The notes: generated by a model not told the origin, from the letters alone. A stretch of DNA of 35,514 nucleotides from Thermoproteota archaeon (GCA_027491395.1 JAOZFI010000053.1:1-35514), one strand, 5' to 3'. Positions 23,382 to 32,484 are shown, counted from the stretch's first letter. A program made the numbers and translations.

Positions 23382-24370
23382 CGGTAGAGGTGGCAGGCCA
23401 CGAACCTACCCTTCTTCACTTCCACAAGTTTTGGCTCCTCCTTATCACACGGCTCAAAAGCCTCTACGCACCTTGGATGGAATATGCATCCTCTAGGCAG
23501 GTCTATAGGGCTTGGAACGTCTCCCTTTATTGGGACCTCCTTCAACTTCCTTCTGTAGTCCACTTGACCCTTGGGAACAGCTTCTACCAGTGCCTTCGTG
23601 TATGGATGCTTGGGATCGAGTATCACGCTATCTGCGGATCCCAGCTCCACTATTTTCCCCAAGTACATGATCGCCAGCCTGTCGCACATGTGATAGGCCA
23701 CCGACAGGTCGTGGGTTATGAAGAGGTAGGTGAGACCATACTTCTCCTTTAGATCGAGCATGAGCTTAAGTATGCCGGCCCTTATAGACACATCAAGCAT
23801 ACTGACCGGTTCGTCGGCGACCACGAACTTGGGGTTCAGTATCAGCGCCCGAGCAATGGCCACCCTCTGCCTCTGTCCCCCCGACAGCTGGTGGGGATAC
23901 CTTATCATGAAGTCCTCGGGAGGCTCCAGCCCCACATCCCTCAGAGCCTGATAAACCATATCGAACCTCTCCTCATCGCTTCGAACTCCGTGTATGCGGA
24001 GAGGTTCCTCTACCAGATCATAGATGGTCATCCTAGGGTTCAGGGACTCGTAGGGATCTTGGAATATTATCTGCATCATCTTCCTATATTCCTTGAACTC
24101 TCCTTTGGGTATGTCGTAGATATTCCTCCCTTCAAAGATGACTTGTCCCTCAGTCGGCTCCAGCAACCTGACCAGAAGTCGGCCAGTGGTGCTCTTCCCA
24201 CATCCCGACTCTCCAGCTAAGCAAAAGACCTCATTCTCCTCAATCGCGAAGTTGAGGTCGTTAACTGCTTTCACGAACTTCTGCTCCCTACCCTTCAGAA
24301 TGTCCGACCAGCTCCTTCTCACGGGGAAGTACTTCTTGAGACCCCTGACCTCTATTATCATAGCTCTCAC
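23378..24370 (-). CDS. dppF: peptide-type ABC importer ATPase (DppF/OppF-like)
   Basis: One of the two ATPases that drive an oligopeptide-type ABC importer from the cytoplasmic face. Walker A is GESGCGKST, the signature LSGGQRQRVAIARAL, and Walker B VVADEPVSMLD. The C-terminal oligopeptide-transporter domain has cysteines in GCIFHPRC, FEPCDKEEP and FVACHLYR, which in related OppD proteins hold an iron-sulfur cluster. The GTG at 24370 directly follows the dppD stop; the ATG at 24361, behind AGGTGAG, is the likelier start. Both ATPases are transcribed away from the binding protein and permeases, so the transporter is split over two divergent units. The substrate is not fixed; archaeal members may carry sugars or peptides. 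Confidence 0.9.
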   Translation of the reverse strand: MRAMIIEVRGLKKYFPVRRSWSDILKGREQKFVKAVNDLNFAIEENEVFCLAGESGCGKSTTGRLLVRLLEPTEGQVIFEGRNIYDIPKGEFKEYRKMMQIIFQDPYESLNPRMTIYDLVEEPLRIHGVRSDEERFDMVYQALRDVGLEPPEDFMIRYPHQLSGGQRQRVAIARALILNPKFVVADEPVSMLDVSIRAGILKLMLDLKEKYGLTYLFITHDLSVAYHMCDRLAIMYLGKIVELGSADSVILDPKHPYTKALVEAVPKGQVDYRRKLKEVPIKGDVPSPIDLPRGCIFHPRCVEAFEPCDKEEPKLVEVKKGRFVACHLYR

Positions 24371-25363
24371 CTAAGATGTCCTGCCTGCAATCAAGTGGCA
24401 AGCCACGAACCTACCCCTCTCCACCTCCACCATCCTCGGCTCCTCCTTATCACACGGCTCGAACCTCTTCGGGCAGCGGGGATGGAATCTACATCCGGGC
24501 GGGGGTTCCAGCAGATTTGGCGGGGATCCTGGTATGTATTCGAACCTCCCCTTCTCTCCCACTCCTATCCTCGGGACCGCCCTCACCAGCAGCTCCGTGT
24601 AGGGATGAAGGGGGTCATCTACTATCTTGTCGGTCGGCCCTATTTCCACTATCTTCCCGGCGTACATTACCGCAATTCTGTCCACCAATTCGAACATAGT
24701 AGTGAGGTCGTGGGTTATGAAAATGAGAGACATGTTAAACTTACTCCTCAATTCCTTGAACAAGTTGAGGATCTGGGCCTGAACCACCACATCAAGGGCA
24801 GTAGTGGGTTCGTCAGCTATAACAATGGGGGGGTTGAGTGCCAAGGCCATGGCTATCATGACCCTCTGCCTCTGTCCCCCGGAGAGCTCATGAGGGTAGC
24901 TCCTAACTCTCTGTCTGCCCACCCCCACCAGATCAAGCAGTTCTTCTGCTCTGGCTAGTGCATCATCCTTACTCATCTCCTCATGGGCCAGTATCGCCTC
25001 AGCTATCTGATCGCCGACTGTGTACACGGGGTTCAAAGCATTCATCGCAGCTTGGGGTATAACGCTAATTTCTTTCCATCTTATTTTCCGCATCTCGTCC
25101 TCTGAAAGCGGAACTACATCCCTTCCATTTATGTAGATCTTACCTCCCACTATCCTACCAGGAGGCGGGACTTCCTTTACTAAAGAGTATGCTACGGTAC
25201 TCTTTCCACATCCAGACTCCCCAGCTAATCCGAAAAATTCACCTTTTTTCACCTGAAATGTCACATCCGATGCCGCATCGACGACGCCGAAGCTCGTCTC
25301 GTACACAACTTTTAACCCTTCTGCAGCCAGCACATGCTCAGAAGAACCGCTTGATAGTGACAT
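24371..25363 (-). CDS. dppD: peptide-type ABC importer ATPase (DppD/OppD-like)
   Basis: The first gene of the ATPase pair, 330 aa. Walker A is GESGCGKST, the signature LSGGQRQRVMIAMAL, and Walker B VIADEPTTALD. The C-terminal domain carries the same Cys pattern as its partner: GCRFHPRCP, FEPCDKEEP and FVACHLI. The ATG start has GAGGTGA 11 nt upstream. The two ATPases are adjacent with no gap and would form the heterodimer below DppB/DppC. The gene is divergent from the substrate-binding protein with an 83-bp gap, giving a shared control region. Confidence 0.9.
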   Translation of the reverse strand: MSLSSGSSEHVLAAEGLKVVYETSFGVVDAASDVTFQVKKGEFFGLAGESGCGKSTVAYSLVKEVPPPGRIVGGKIYINGRDVVPLSEDEMRKIRWKEISVIPQAAMNALNPVYTVGDQIAEAILAHEEMSKDDALARAEELLDLVGVGRQRVRSYPHELSGGQRQRVMIAMALALNPPIVIADEPTTALDVVVQAQILNLFKELRSKFNMSLIFITHDLTTMFELVDRIAVMYAGKIVEIGPTDKIVDDPLHPYTELLVRAVPRIGVGEKGRFEYIPGSPPNLLEPPPGCRFHPRCPKRFEPCDKEEPRMVEVERGRFVACHLIAGRTS

Positions 25364-25446
25364 TTAAAGGCATTCACCTCGAGCCCCAGCTAGGGCCTTC
25401 TAAAAAACCATTGCGGCCCCATAAAACATCATATGAGGTGCAAGTT

Positions 25447-27264
25447 ATGAAGCGTGGTTCGAGTTTCGCGAGCGTTCTATTCGCTCTGCTTTTAACCGCT
25501 CTTATAGCTCTGCCAAGCATTCCTGTTGGTCTTGCTGAGGAACCTACCCTCAGAATCGCTCTACCCAGTCCACCTCAGACATTAAACGCTTGGTCTGATA
25601 CCTCTACTTGGACGATAATCACCCTTGACATGATTTACGAACCGCTGGCGACGACCGATCCGGATGGCAAATACATACCTTGGCTGGCCGAATCTTGGGA
25701 GGCATCTCCCGACGGGAAGGTCTGGACAATAAAGCTGAGGAAGGATGTGAAGTGGCAGGATGGGAAGCCCTTAACCGCCGAGGATGTGAAGTTCACCTTC
25801 GAGTACTTCAAGAAGGATGTCACCGCCAAGAGAGGTCACTCCGATATGGACTACTTGGATCATGTGGAGGTTGTGGACGATCACACGGTCAAGCTCCACC
25901 TGACCGAGCCGTTCGTGGCCGTAGTAAATACGATGCTGACCAACCCAATACTGCCCAAGCACATCTGGGAACCGATAGTCAGAAGGGATGGCTTCGTCGC
26001 CTCGAAATATGAGCCGAAACTCAGTGAGGTCATAGGCACGGGTCCCTTCAAGGTAGTAGAGTACAAGACTAACGAGTACGTCAAGCTAGTGGCTAACGAG
26101 AACTACTGGAAGGGAGCTCCGGCTGTTAAAAACGTTGTGATCCAGTTCGTTAAGGAGGGAGATACGCAAGTCCTGATGATAAAGAAAGGCGAGATAGATG
26201 CTGCCATACACCTCGCCATAAACCCGGCGGTCGAGAAGGATCTGAAGGCCGCTGGAGTGAAGGTTCACAGATACCTGAGGCCCTACTTCTATCACTGGGG
26301 CTTCAACCTCAAGCACTTCCCGTTCACAGAGAAGAAGTTCAGGAAGGCCATGGCGTACGCGATAAACCTGACCGAGATAGTGGAGATAGCTAGGCTCGGA
26401 GCCGGAGAGCCCGGGAGCTATGGAGTGATGCCAGCGGTCTGGAAGGACTGGTACTGCGAGGAAGCCGGTAAGATGTACTCCTACAACCCAGAGAAGGCCA
26501 AGCAACTTCTGGACGAGCTAGGATGGGTTGACAAGGATAATGACGGGATAAGGGAGACCCCCGACGGTAAGGACGTGGCCTTCGAGATATACCCGCCGAG
26601 CTACGATCCCGCTAGGGTCAGGGCCGCTGAGATGATAAGGGATTACCTCAAGGAGATCGGAGTGAAGGTCACCGTGCAGGTAGGCGACTGGAAGGGAGTG
26701 GTGTGGCCTGGTATAAAGGCCCACAAGTTCGATAGCTTCATCCTCGGTGCCGGTCCGACCGAGCCCGATCCCGACTGGATGAGGCTCAGGTTCAAGACGA
26801 ACGCCTCTGCCAACTACTACGAGCTATCTGATCCCGAACTCGATCAGCTGCTTGAGGAGCAGGCCGTGACCCTAGATGTGGCCAAGAGGAAGGAATTGGC
26901 TTGCAAGATACAGCTCAAGCTTGCCGATCTCCTGCCGCTGATAACCCTCTACTATCCTGTGATAATCAACCCCTACAGGACGGACAGGTTCGAGGGATGG
27001 GTCCCGATAAAGTTCGACTGGATAATCAACAGGTGGACCATGCTCAACCTCAAGCCCAAGGCGAAGCCCACTCCGACTCAGACCCAGCCTTCCAAGACCA
27101 CGGCTCCAGCCACGACACCAGCTCCCTCACCTGCTCCAGCCCCCACCTCCGCTCCAGCCACGACACCAGCTCCCTCAGGGCCTGACATGACTATGATAGG
27201 CGCCATCGTGATCCTACTGATCATCATAATAGCGGCGGTCTGGCTGTTCCTCAAGAAGAAATAG
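25447..27264 (+). CDS. dppA: membrane-anchored ABC substrate-binding protein (family 5)
   Basis: Extracellular solute-binding protein of the SBP_bac_5 family, about 605 aa. It has a signal peptide (VLFALLLTALIALPSIPVGLA), the family-5 fold with LAESWEASPDGKVWTIKLR and DVKWQDGKPLTAEDVKFTFEY, and KAMAYAINLTEI. After about residue 535 comes a Thr/Pro/Ala-rich linker, then a C-terminal transmembrane helix and a Lys stop (FLKKK), the archaeal way of tethering such proteins. Two identical 27-bp DNA segments encode the linker. The frame opens at 25189, but the ATG at 25447, behind GAGGTGCAAG, gives the signal peptide. It probably captures peptides or oligosaccharides and delivers them to the permeases encoded just downstream. 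Confidence 0.92.
   Translation: MKRGSSFASVLFALLLTALIALPSIPVGLAEEPTLRIALPSPPQTLNAWSDTSTWTIITLDMIYEPLATTDPDGKYIPWLAESWEASPDGKVWTIKLRKDVKWQDGKPLTAEDVKFTFEYFKKDVTAKRGHSDMDYLDHVEVVDDHTVKLHLTEPFVAVVNTMLTNPILPKHIWEPIVRRDGFVASKYEPKLSEVIGTGPFKVVEYKTNEYVKLVANENYWKGAPAVKNVVIQFVKEGDTQVLMIKKGEIDAAIHLAINPAVEKDLKAAGVKVHRYLRPYFYHWGFNLKHFPFTEKKFRKAMAYAINLTEIVEIARLGAGEPGSYGVMPAVWKDWYCEEAGKMYSYNPEKAKQLLDELGWVDKDNDGIRETPDGKDVAFEIYPPSYDPARVRAAEMIRDYLKEIGVKVTVQVGDWKGVVWPGIKAHKFDSFILGAGPTEPDPDWMRLRFKTNASANYYELSDPELDQLLEEQAVTLDVAKRKELACKIQLKLADLLPLITLYYPVIINPYRTDRFEGWVPIKFDWIINRWTMLNLKPKAKPTPTQTQPSKTTAPATTPAPSPAPAPTSAPATTPAPSGPDMTMIGAIVILLIIIIAAVWLFLKKK
27103..27177 (+). repeat. tandem-type 27-bp repeat in the linker of the binding protein
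   Basis: The 27 bp at 27103-27129 recur exactly at 27151-27177, a 48-bp offset. They encode APATTPAPS in the Thr/Pro linker. The linker probably grew by slippage or unequal crossover. Confidence 0.9.
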
Positions 27265-27274
27265 TCTTAACCAC

Positions 27275-27298
27275 CAACCTTTTTCTTTTTCCGCTCAT
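27275..27298 (+). terminator. pyrimidine-rich terminator or attenuator
   Basis: CCTTTTTCTTTTTCC lies in the 65-bp gap between the binding protein and the first permease. It could reduce read-through, so that the binding protein is made in excess over the permeases, a common pattern for ABC importers. Confidence 0.4.
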
Positions 27299-27329
27299 AG
27301 CCCGCGAGGCCCGCTGGGGTGTTAAATGG

Positions 27330-28307
27330 ATGACAAGCTACAGCGTGTTCCTGATCAGGAAGGTCCTCGCCATATTCCTGACGTTTATCGCCGCCGTGAC
27401 TTTCGTCTTCATAATGGTCAGGTTGGTCGGAGATCCCTTCGGCACCTTAGTGCTCGAGGACCCGAGAATAACTCCGGAGCAGATAGAGAAGATCAAGGCC
27501 GTCTACGGGCTGGACAAACCGCTTCACGAGCAGTACGTGGACTTCATCCTCAACACTTTCAAGGGGGAGTTCGGGTACTCTCTTCACTACCAGAGGCCAG
27601 TCATGGACGTCATCATGGAGAGACTGCCATGGACACTCCTCCTTCTCCTCCCGGCCATCATAATCTCCACCATCCTCAGCATATACACGGGGATGAAGAC
27701 CGCATGGAAGCATGGCACTAGATATGACGTGGTGGTGACCTCGACGGCCCTCTTCATCAGGAGCACCCCTCATTTCTGGCTCGCCCTACTCTTCCTGATG
27801 TTCTTCGGCTACTACCTCGGATTATTTCCCTTGGCCGGATCGGTAACGCCAGCTAAAGAGTTCCCGTCCGTGCTCGACTACCTCGCTGATATAGCCTGGC
27901 ATGCGGCCCTCCCGATCACCGTGTTGGTGATTAGGGAGATTGGGATGTATATGCTCTACATGAGGAACGCTATGGTCGAGGTCATGGGACAGGACTTCGT
28001 CTGGATGGCGAAGCTCAAAGGGTTAGCGGAGAGGACCGTCATGTACAGGCACGCAGCTAGGGTGGCGATCCTGCCCATGGTCACGGTAACGGCCCTGAGG
28101 TTCGGTTTCATGATAAATGGAGCGATCTTGACGGAGACTGTGTTCAGCTACCCCGGCATGGGGAGACTAATCTTCGACGCCATAATGAACGATGATTACT
28201 TCCTCGTCCAAGGGGCCTTCATCATAATGACGGTCACGGTCCTCTTGGCCAACTTGGTGGCCGATCTGCTCTACGGGGTACTCGATCCCAGGGTTAGGGT
28301 GACATGA
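27330..28307 (+). CDS. dppB: peptide-type ABC importer permease DppB
   Basis: Inner-membrane permease subunit, 325 aa, with six transmembrane segments. The first helix follows SVFLIRKVLAIFLTFIAAVTF, and PLHEQYVDFI belongs to the first extracellular domain. The cytoplasmic EAA-like loop, MAKLKGLAERTVMYRHAARVA, docks with the ATPases. The C-terminal ending VLDPRVRV is typical of the DppB group. The ATG at 27330 is used; another ATG at 27326 is out of frame. It overlaps dppC by four bases (ATGA). Confidence 0.92.
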   Translation: MTSYSVFLIRKVLAIFLTFIAAVTFVFIMVRLVGDPFGTLVLEDPRITPEQIEKIKAVYGLDKPLHEQYVDFILNTFKGEFGYSLHYQRPVMDVIMERLPWTLLLLLPAIIISTILSIYTGMKTAWKHGTRYDVVVTSTALFIRSTPHFWLALLFLMFFGYYLGLFPLAGSVTPAKEFPSVLDYLADIAWHAALPITVLVIREIGMYMLYMRNAMVEVMGQDFVWMAKLKGLAERTVMYRHAARVAILPMVTVTALRFGFMINGAILTETVFSYPGMGRLIFDAIMNDDYFLVQGAFIIMTVTVLLANLVADLLYGVLDPRVRVT

Positions 28308-29233
28308 TGACGGCAGTCAGGAAGGAAGAGCTGATAAGGAACCTCAAGAAGACGGGATGGCAGAGGAAAGTACAGGGAATAAAGGAGTTCATGGGCATAG
28401 TCAGGAGCCACAAGGCCTCGCTCTTCGGATCCATCCTGCTCACGATCATAGTGGTGATGGCGCTGTTCGCGCCCTATCTGGCACCCTACGACCCCTACAA
28501 GAGAACCGGCAGACCTCTGGAGCCTCCGAGCTGGAAACATCCGCTGGGCACCAATGATGCAGGCCAAGACATACTGAGCGAGCTGATCTACGGAGCTAGG
28601 ATCTCCCTCATGATAGGAATAGTATCAGCGGTTTCGGCCGTGGCCATAGGTGTGGTGGTAGGAATGGTCGCTGGCTACAAGGGAGGCAAGGTGGACGAGG
28701 TGCTCATGAGGATAGTGGACCTCTTCATGGTTATGCCCAGCCTCCTCTTAGTGATTTTCCTAGCCATGGTCTTCAAGGGCACGTGGTTAGGAACTCAGAT
28801 GTTCTTAGTACTCATCGTGGCCATTGCAATAACGAGCTGGCCCACCGTTGCTAGGGTGGTCAGGAGCATGATACTATCGCTTAAGGAGAGGCCCTTCGTG
28901 GAGAGCGTCAGGGCCTTGGGAGCCTCAGATGCCTACGTGATGGCCAAGTACCTGCTGCCGAATACAGCTCCCCTCATACTGGCGGAAACGCTCCTGAGAA
29001 CGGCCAGCAACATGATAACCGAGGCATCCCTCAGCTTCCTCGGTCTGGGAGATGCTACCCAGAAGAGCTGGGGTATGATGCTTCACTACGCCTTCTCAAG
29101 GCAGGCCATAGTGCTTGGACTCTGGACGTGGGTCATCCCTCCAGGCCTGATGATATCCCTGAGCGTGCTCTCACTACTGCTCGTTGGACAGGCATTGGAG
29201 ATCTATGTGAACCCAAGACTGAGGAGGAGGTAG
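28304..29233 (+). CDS. dppC: peptide-type ABC importer permease DppC
   Basis: Second permease subunit, 309 aa. It has a cytoplasmic N-terminus, then a first helix SILLTIIVVMALFAPYLAPY, the DppC hallmark PLGTNDAGQDILSELIYGARISL, and five more transmembrane segments. The EAA-like loop is FVESVRALGASDAYVMAKYLLPN. The C-terminal YVNPRLRRR is normal. Translation is coupled to dppB by an ATGA overlap. After the stop there is a 73-bp gap before the first nucleotidyltransferase gene, which runs the other way. Confidence 0.92.
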   Translation: MMTAVRKEELIRNLKKTGWQRKVQGIKEFMGIVRSHKASLFGSILLTIIVVMALFAPYLAPYDPYKRTGRPLEPPSWKHPLGTNDAGQDILSELIYGARISLMIGIVSAVSAVAIGVVVGMVAGYKGGKVDEVLMRIVDLFMVMPSLLLVIFLAMVFKGTWLGTQMFLVLIVAIAITSWPTVARVVRSMILSLKERPFVESVRALGASDAYVMAKYLLPNTAPLILAETLLRTASNMITEASLSFLGLGDATQKSWGMMLHYAFSRQAIVLGLWTWVIPPGLMISLSVLSLLLVGQALEIYVNPRLRRR

Positions 29234-29306
29234 ACAGCTGTACATAGCAGTGATATTAGGGAGTAATACACTCTTTCCACTACCTTTTCTAGTCTCCTTT
29301 CCTAGG

Positions 29307-29624
29307 TTAGGCTATCTTGATTCCTCTCCGCCTCGCTTCAGAGAGTAGCTCCGAGGACTCATTCACGATGATTATATCGGGAGGGAGGCCGGCATCCAGC
29401 AGATTTCTGATCTCCTCATCTAGCAGGGAGAAATAATCTACCTTCTCCAAGGGAACTATCACTATATCCACATCGCTCTCTCCAGGAATGACGCAGCCCT
29501 CCACGAGCGAGCCCACCACGTATGCCTCCTTTACTAAGCCCGATAGTTTCCTCCCTATCCTCTCGATTACCTCCCTCAAATCTTCCAAGGAGACAGTCCT
29601 CACCGGATTAGTCATCTTCCACAA
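29307..29624 (-). CDS. MNT-type minimal nucleotidyltransferase (MntA-like antitoxin)
   Basis: A roughly 100-aa stand-alone nucleotidyltransferase. The motif is GSLVEGCVIPGESDVDI: the G38-S39 pair and Asp51 and Asp53, the metal-binding catalytic pair. In MNT/HEPN toxin-antitoxin systems such proteins inactivate the HEPN ribonuclease by AMPylation. The TTG at 29624 gives the longest protein; the internal ATG at 29615 overlaps the stop of the upstream frame and is likelier. Immediately upstream on the same strand is only the C-terminal remnant of a HEPN-like frame, so this antitoxin appears to be an orphan. Confidence 0.78.
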   Translation of the reverse strand: MWKMTNPVRTVSLEDLREVIERIGRKLSGLVKEAYVVGSLVEGCVIPGESDVDIVIVPLEKVDYFSLLDEEIRNLLDAGLPPDIIIVNESSELLSEARRRGIKIA

Positions 29625-29782
29625 CCCTCCGCAGCTCCCTTATTATCCCCTCCATTAGATCCAGATCTTCTTCGGACACTGATGGGATGACCCCGTAATC
29701 CCCTCTTTCCCCTCACAGGGTATGCCTTGGAAATTCCCTTCACAAGCTCTACCTCGGGCCCCAACTCTTCTCTCCTTTGATT
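29608..29782 (-). pseudogene. truncated, frameshifted HEPN-like remnant
   Basis: Reading the minus strand upstream of the MNT gene gives REELGPEVELVKGISKAYPV in one frame, then RGDYGVIPSVSEEDLDLM and IIRELRRVVEDD in another, ending at TAA just after the MNT start. The second part looks like the C-terminal helices of HEPN proteins, which often read DYG-x-IPS-x-EE before the last helix. Only about 55 codons survive, in two frames, with an in-frame stop upstream and A+T-rich DNA beyond. The HEPN identity relies on this pattern and on position before an MNT gene. Confidence 0.5.
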
Positions 29783-29838
29783 CTAGAGTTTATTTAAAAT
29801 TTGTTACTTTATCATCACGTAAATTATTAACGATAATG

Positions 29839-29846
29839 TTTATAAG
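29839..29846 (+). promoter_or_regulatory. TATA-like box of the broken beta-propeller gene
   Basis: TTTATAAG is centred about 27 bp before the ATG at 29870. The spacing fits a leaderless transcript, so this 5' end looks like that of a real gene. Confidence 0.5.
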
Positions 29847-29869
29847 ATGATTAAATTATTATAATTATA

Positions 29870-32078
29870 ATGATCAGAATAATGATCAGAGATATAAGAA
29901 GAATTGTCATCCAAAGAATGTGGATTTTGCTGACCTCTCTTCTCCTTGTTGTATCATTAGTTATTCCTTTAGCCGTCTCAGTAATAGCGTCGGACTATTC
30001 CTATGATATGTCAATAAGTCTCACGAGAAGTGATCTATGTTAGAGTAAATTACCTTGCTTTAATGTACAGGGTTCTAGTACAAACAATATATCTTCCTCT
30101 CTAAGAAATATCTACATAATTCCCGAATCGGAGATGCTGCTAATGAAAAAAGCTTTCAAGAAAAACTTTATGAGTTTAAGCAGAGAATATGTTAAGTATA
30201 TGAACAGCTATAGCACTAAACACTTAAATATATCAAATATAGACGGGTGGGAGTACGGGTTCCCACCGGTATTCTTTACTGCCGAAGAATGGCATATCCT
30301 TATGAATAGAGTAGTTACTCTAGACAGAGAGTTAAGGACATTACTAAGGATGTGCAACATGTCCTTCAAGATCAACATATTAATACCTCCAACGGCTAAT
30401 TCGTCTTATATAATCGCTAGTAGTAAGATCATTAAAAAATACGCCGAAAAACTTGAAAATATTAAGCTAAGTATGATATTTATTATCGACTTAACAGGCA
30501 AAATCAACAGTCTATCGTTGGAGGATACGTACCATGTTCTCAGGGAAGTGTCGGAGATAACAAATATTTCCCTGCAATTGGCCTCGCGCGCGAGGTCACA
30601 ACGGTACCGTTGAGTGGGTGTACGGGAAAGAGAGCCTCAGTGCAGCCCACGCAGACGTAGATGGAGACAGAGAGGGAGAACTCCTAGTATCGACTCCATC
30701 CAGTCTAGAGATCCTCGATAGCACCAGATATCGATTGGAGGTGGAAACCCATCCTTACGAGATCGTCGTCAGGTTAGAGCAAGACATAACACCCCTGATA
30801 GCACAGGAGAGGAGGATCTTCATCAAATCCACAGCCACCACCTTCTACAGAATCAACGATTCCGAAGTCGCCCTGAACGCCCTCCCCGGCAGGTATGAGA
30901 TCGGCTTGATGGTAGGTAATTGGGTCGCGGCCACGCAAAGAGTGGTCGTTCCTTGGGCTCCGACTATGGAGTGGCCGAGCCCCTCAGGATCCGTTTCGAG
31001 GAGTTTCTTGGTGAGGCACGCCACGGGCAAGGGGCTAAGCATCGGACGTGAGAAGACTCTCTTTCCCGACTACACGCTGACTCTCCTCATTGGAGATGTT
31101 GATGGGGATGGTAGCCCCGATCTAGTCCTCATGAACGGTAAGGAGATGCAGATATTCGATATGAGCGGGAGAGTCGTTAAAGTCCAGCTGGACAGCGAAG
31201 CTAGAGGGGGAATCATAGCTGATCTGAATGGGGATGGCATCTCGGAAGTCCTAGTAGTGGAGAGAAGAAAGGTTCAGGCATTCTCCCACCTTACCAACCT
31301 ATGGGACTTCAAAGCTGAGGATGGTGAGGAGTTCACCGGAGCGGCGATAACGCCCGTAGGGAGGGAGAGATGGCTGATCATCACTGCAAGATCGAGCGTC
31401 TACTCCCTCACACCTGGAGGTACCTTGAAGTGGAAGCTGAGCCTAAGTGGGGAGCTGTCGCCACCGGCCATGTCAGATATCGACAACGACGGTGAATTTG
31501 AGGCTGTGGTAGCCGTTAATCTAGGTAATAAGTCCGAGATCCTAGCAGTGGATGAAGGCGGAACTCCCAGCCCGATTATCTCGATGAACTCAAGTGTGAG
31601 GGAGATCTTCGTTTCCGATATTGGAGGCGACGGCACCAAGGATCTCGTAATGCTGTGCAATTCCGGCTCATACATCAAATCAGGTGAAAACATTGTTCTA
31701 ATTCTACCGGATGCCTATCCACCGGCAATAGCCGACATTGACGGAGATTCGAGGATAGATGTAGTAGCGTATTCCAGAGAGGGCATCCTCATGATAGTCA
31801 CAGCTGAGGGCGTCAGGAAGTTTGACTTAGGGTTCGAAGACGCCTCTCCACCCGTAGTAGTCGATCTAAAGAATTGAAGCTCTAAAATTCTATTGGGTGA
31901 CTACCAAGGACGCTTACACTTAATCGACCCAGATGGGGCTGCAATATCTACGATTAAGGTATCTCGCTTTCCCGTGAGGGGAGTCTATCCCGTGGACTTG
32001 GATTCGGACGGTCGCTTGGAAGTGGTAATCACAGATCTCGAGGGAATTCACGTGCTCTCCTCAGGCGATCTTCCCTAA
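29870..32078 (+). pseudogene. broken gene: membrane-anchored FG-GAP/beta-propeller surface protein
   Basis: Four pieces line up into one long reading. (1) 29870-30043: 57 codons with an N-terminal transmembrane helix (MWILLTSLLLVVSLVIPLAV), ending in a TAG at 30041. (2) The same frame continues to 30613 without another stop and has no recognised fold. (3) After a shift of frame within 30561-30613, a 419-codon frame (GTG at 30618, open from 30561) carries FG-GAP repeats such as GDVDGDGSPDLV, ADLNGDGISEVL, SDIDNDGEFEAV and ADIDGDSRIDVV, ending at TGA 31875. (4) The same frame continues past that TGA as SSKILLGDYQGRLHLIDPDG to 32078. Calcium-binding D-x-D-x-D-G loops mark integrin-like propellers on cell surfaces. 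Pieces 1-2 are A+T-rich, 3-4 are not, so this may be a chimera. Three lesions make a pseudogene the simplest reading; recoding is unproven. Confidence 0.7.
30582..30595. repeat. perfect 14-bp palindrome at a composition junction
   Basis: CCTCGCGCGCGAGG reads the same on both strands. A+T-rich DNA lies to its left and ordinary-composition DNA to its right, and the reading frame changes in the same place. Confidence 0.75.
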
Positions 32079-32420
32079 GACGGTTCTAATCATCGCTTCG
32101 AAATCTCTCTGAATCCGTTTCACTATGAATCTCATGATGGAGACCATGCCAGGTGACCTTTCCAGCAGCACCTCTCCCTCCAGTACTTTCGCCCTGAACC
32201 AGGGCGGGGCGTAATCTATTACCCTCACATCCACGGGAATCCCTACGATGCGACTTAGCTCATCCGATAAGGTCTCCTCGTAACAAGGCAGCTCCTCGTA
32301 AGGGACTCTGCCACCAGTAAGAACTCCGACATCGATATCCCTGAACACGGGCGATGAGATGAAGCTCCCGTAGATGAGGACAGCTAGGATCTCCTCCCTA
32401 GGTAAGAGGGCCTCTAGCAA
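32061..32420 (-). CDS. second MNT-type nucleotidyltransferase
   Basis: A 119-aa nucleotidyltransferase with the motif YGSFISSPVFRDIDVGVL: G18-S19, then D28 and D30. It would be the antitoxin (MntA) partner of the HEPN gene just upstream. The TTG at 32420 is the first standard start, but the same frame runs on upstream for about 20 codons to a TGA near 32500. Those codons (RFTFYRLSDSEKGEVKHK) look like part of the fold, with no ATG, GTG or TTG in them. Either a rare start codon is used or the 5' end is damaged. The C-terminal region after residue 70 is helical and of unknown role. Its 3' end overlaps the pseudogene frame by 18 bp, convergently. Confidence 0.75.
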   Translation of the reverse strand: MLEALLPREEILAVLIYGSFISSPVFRDIDVGVLTGGRVPYEELPCYEETLSDELSRIVGIPVDVRVIDYAPPWFRAKVLEGEVLLERSPGMVSIMRFIVKRIQRDFEAMIRTVLGKIA

Positions 32421-32484
32421 CTTATGCTTAACTTCCCCTTTCTCAGAATCGGAAAGCCTGTAGAAGGTGAACCTCTGCCTGTCC

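Noticed and set aside
25189-25446. Upstream start for the binding protein
   Set aside because: It overlaps the divergent ATPase gene and lacks a signal peptide; the ATG at 25447 has one.
29870-30043. Stand-alone 57-aa membrane peptide gene
   Set aside because: The frame continues in phase after the TAG with similar composition, so it is better read as the 5' end of a broken larger gene.
30041-30043. TAG read as pyrrolysine
   Set aside because: No pyl genes are seen, and the same gene has a TGA and a frameshift, so decay is simpler.
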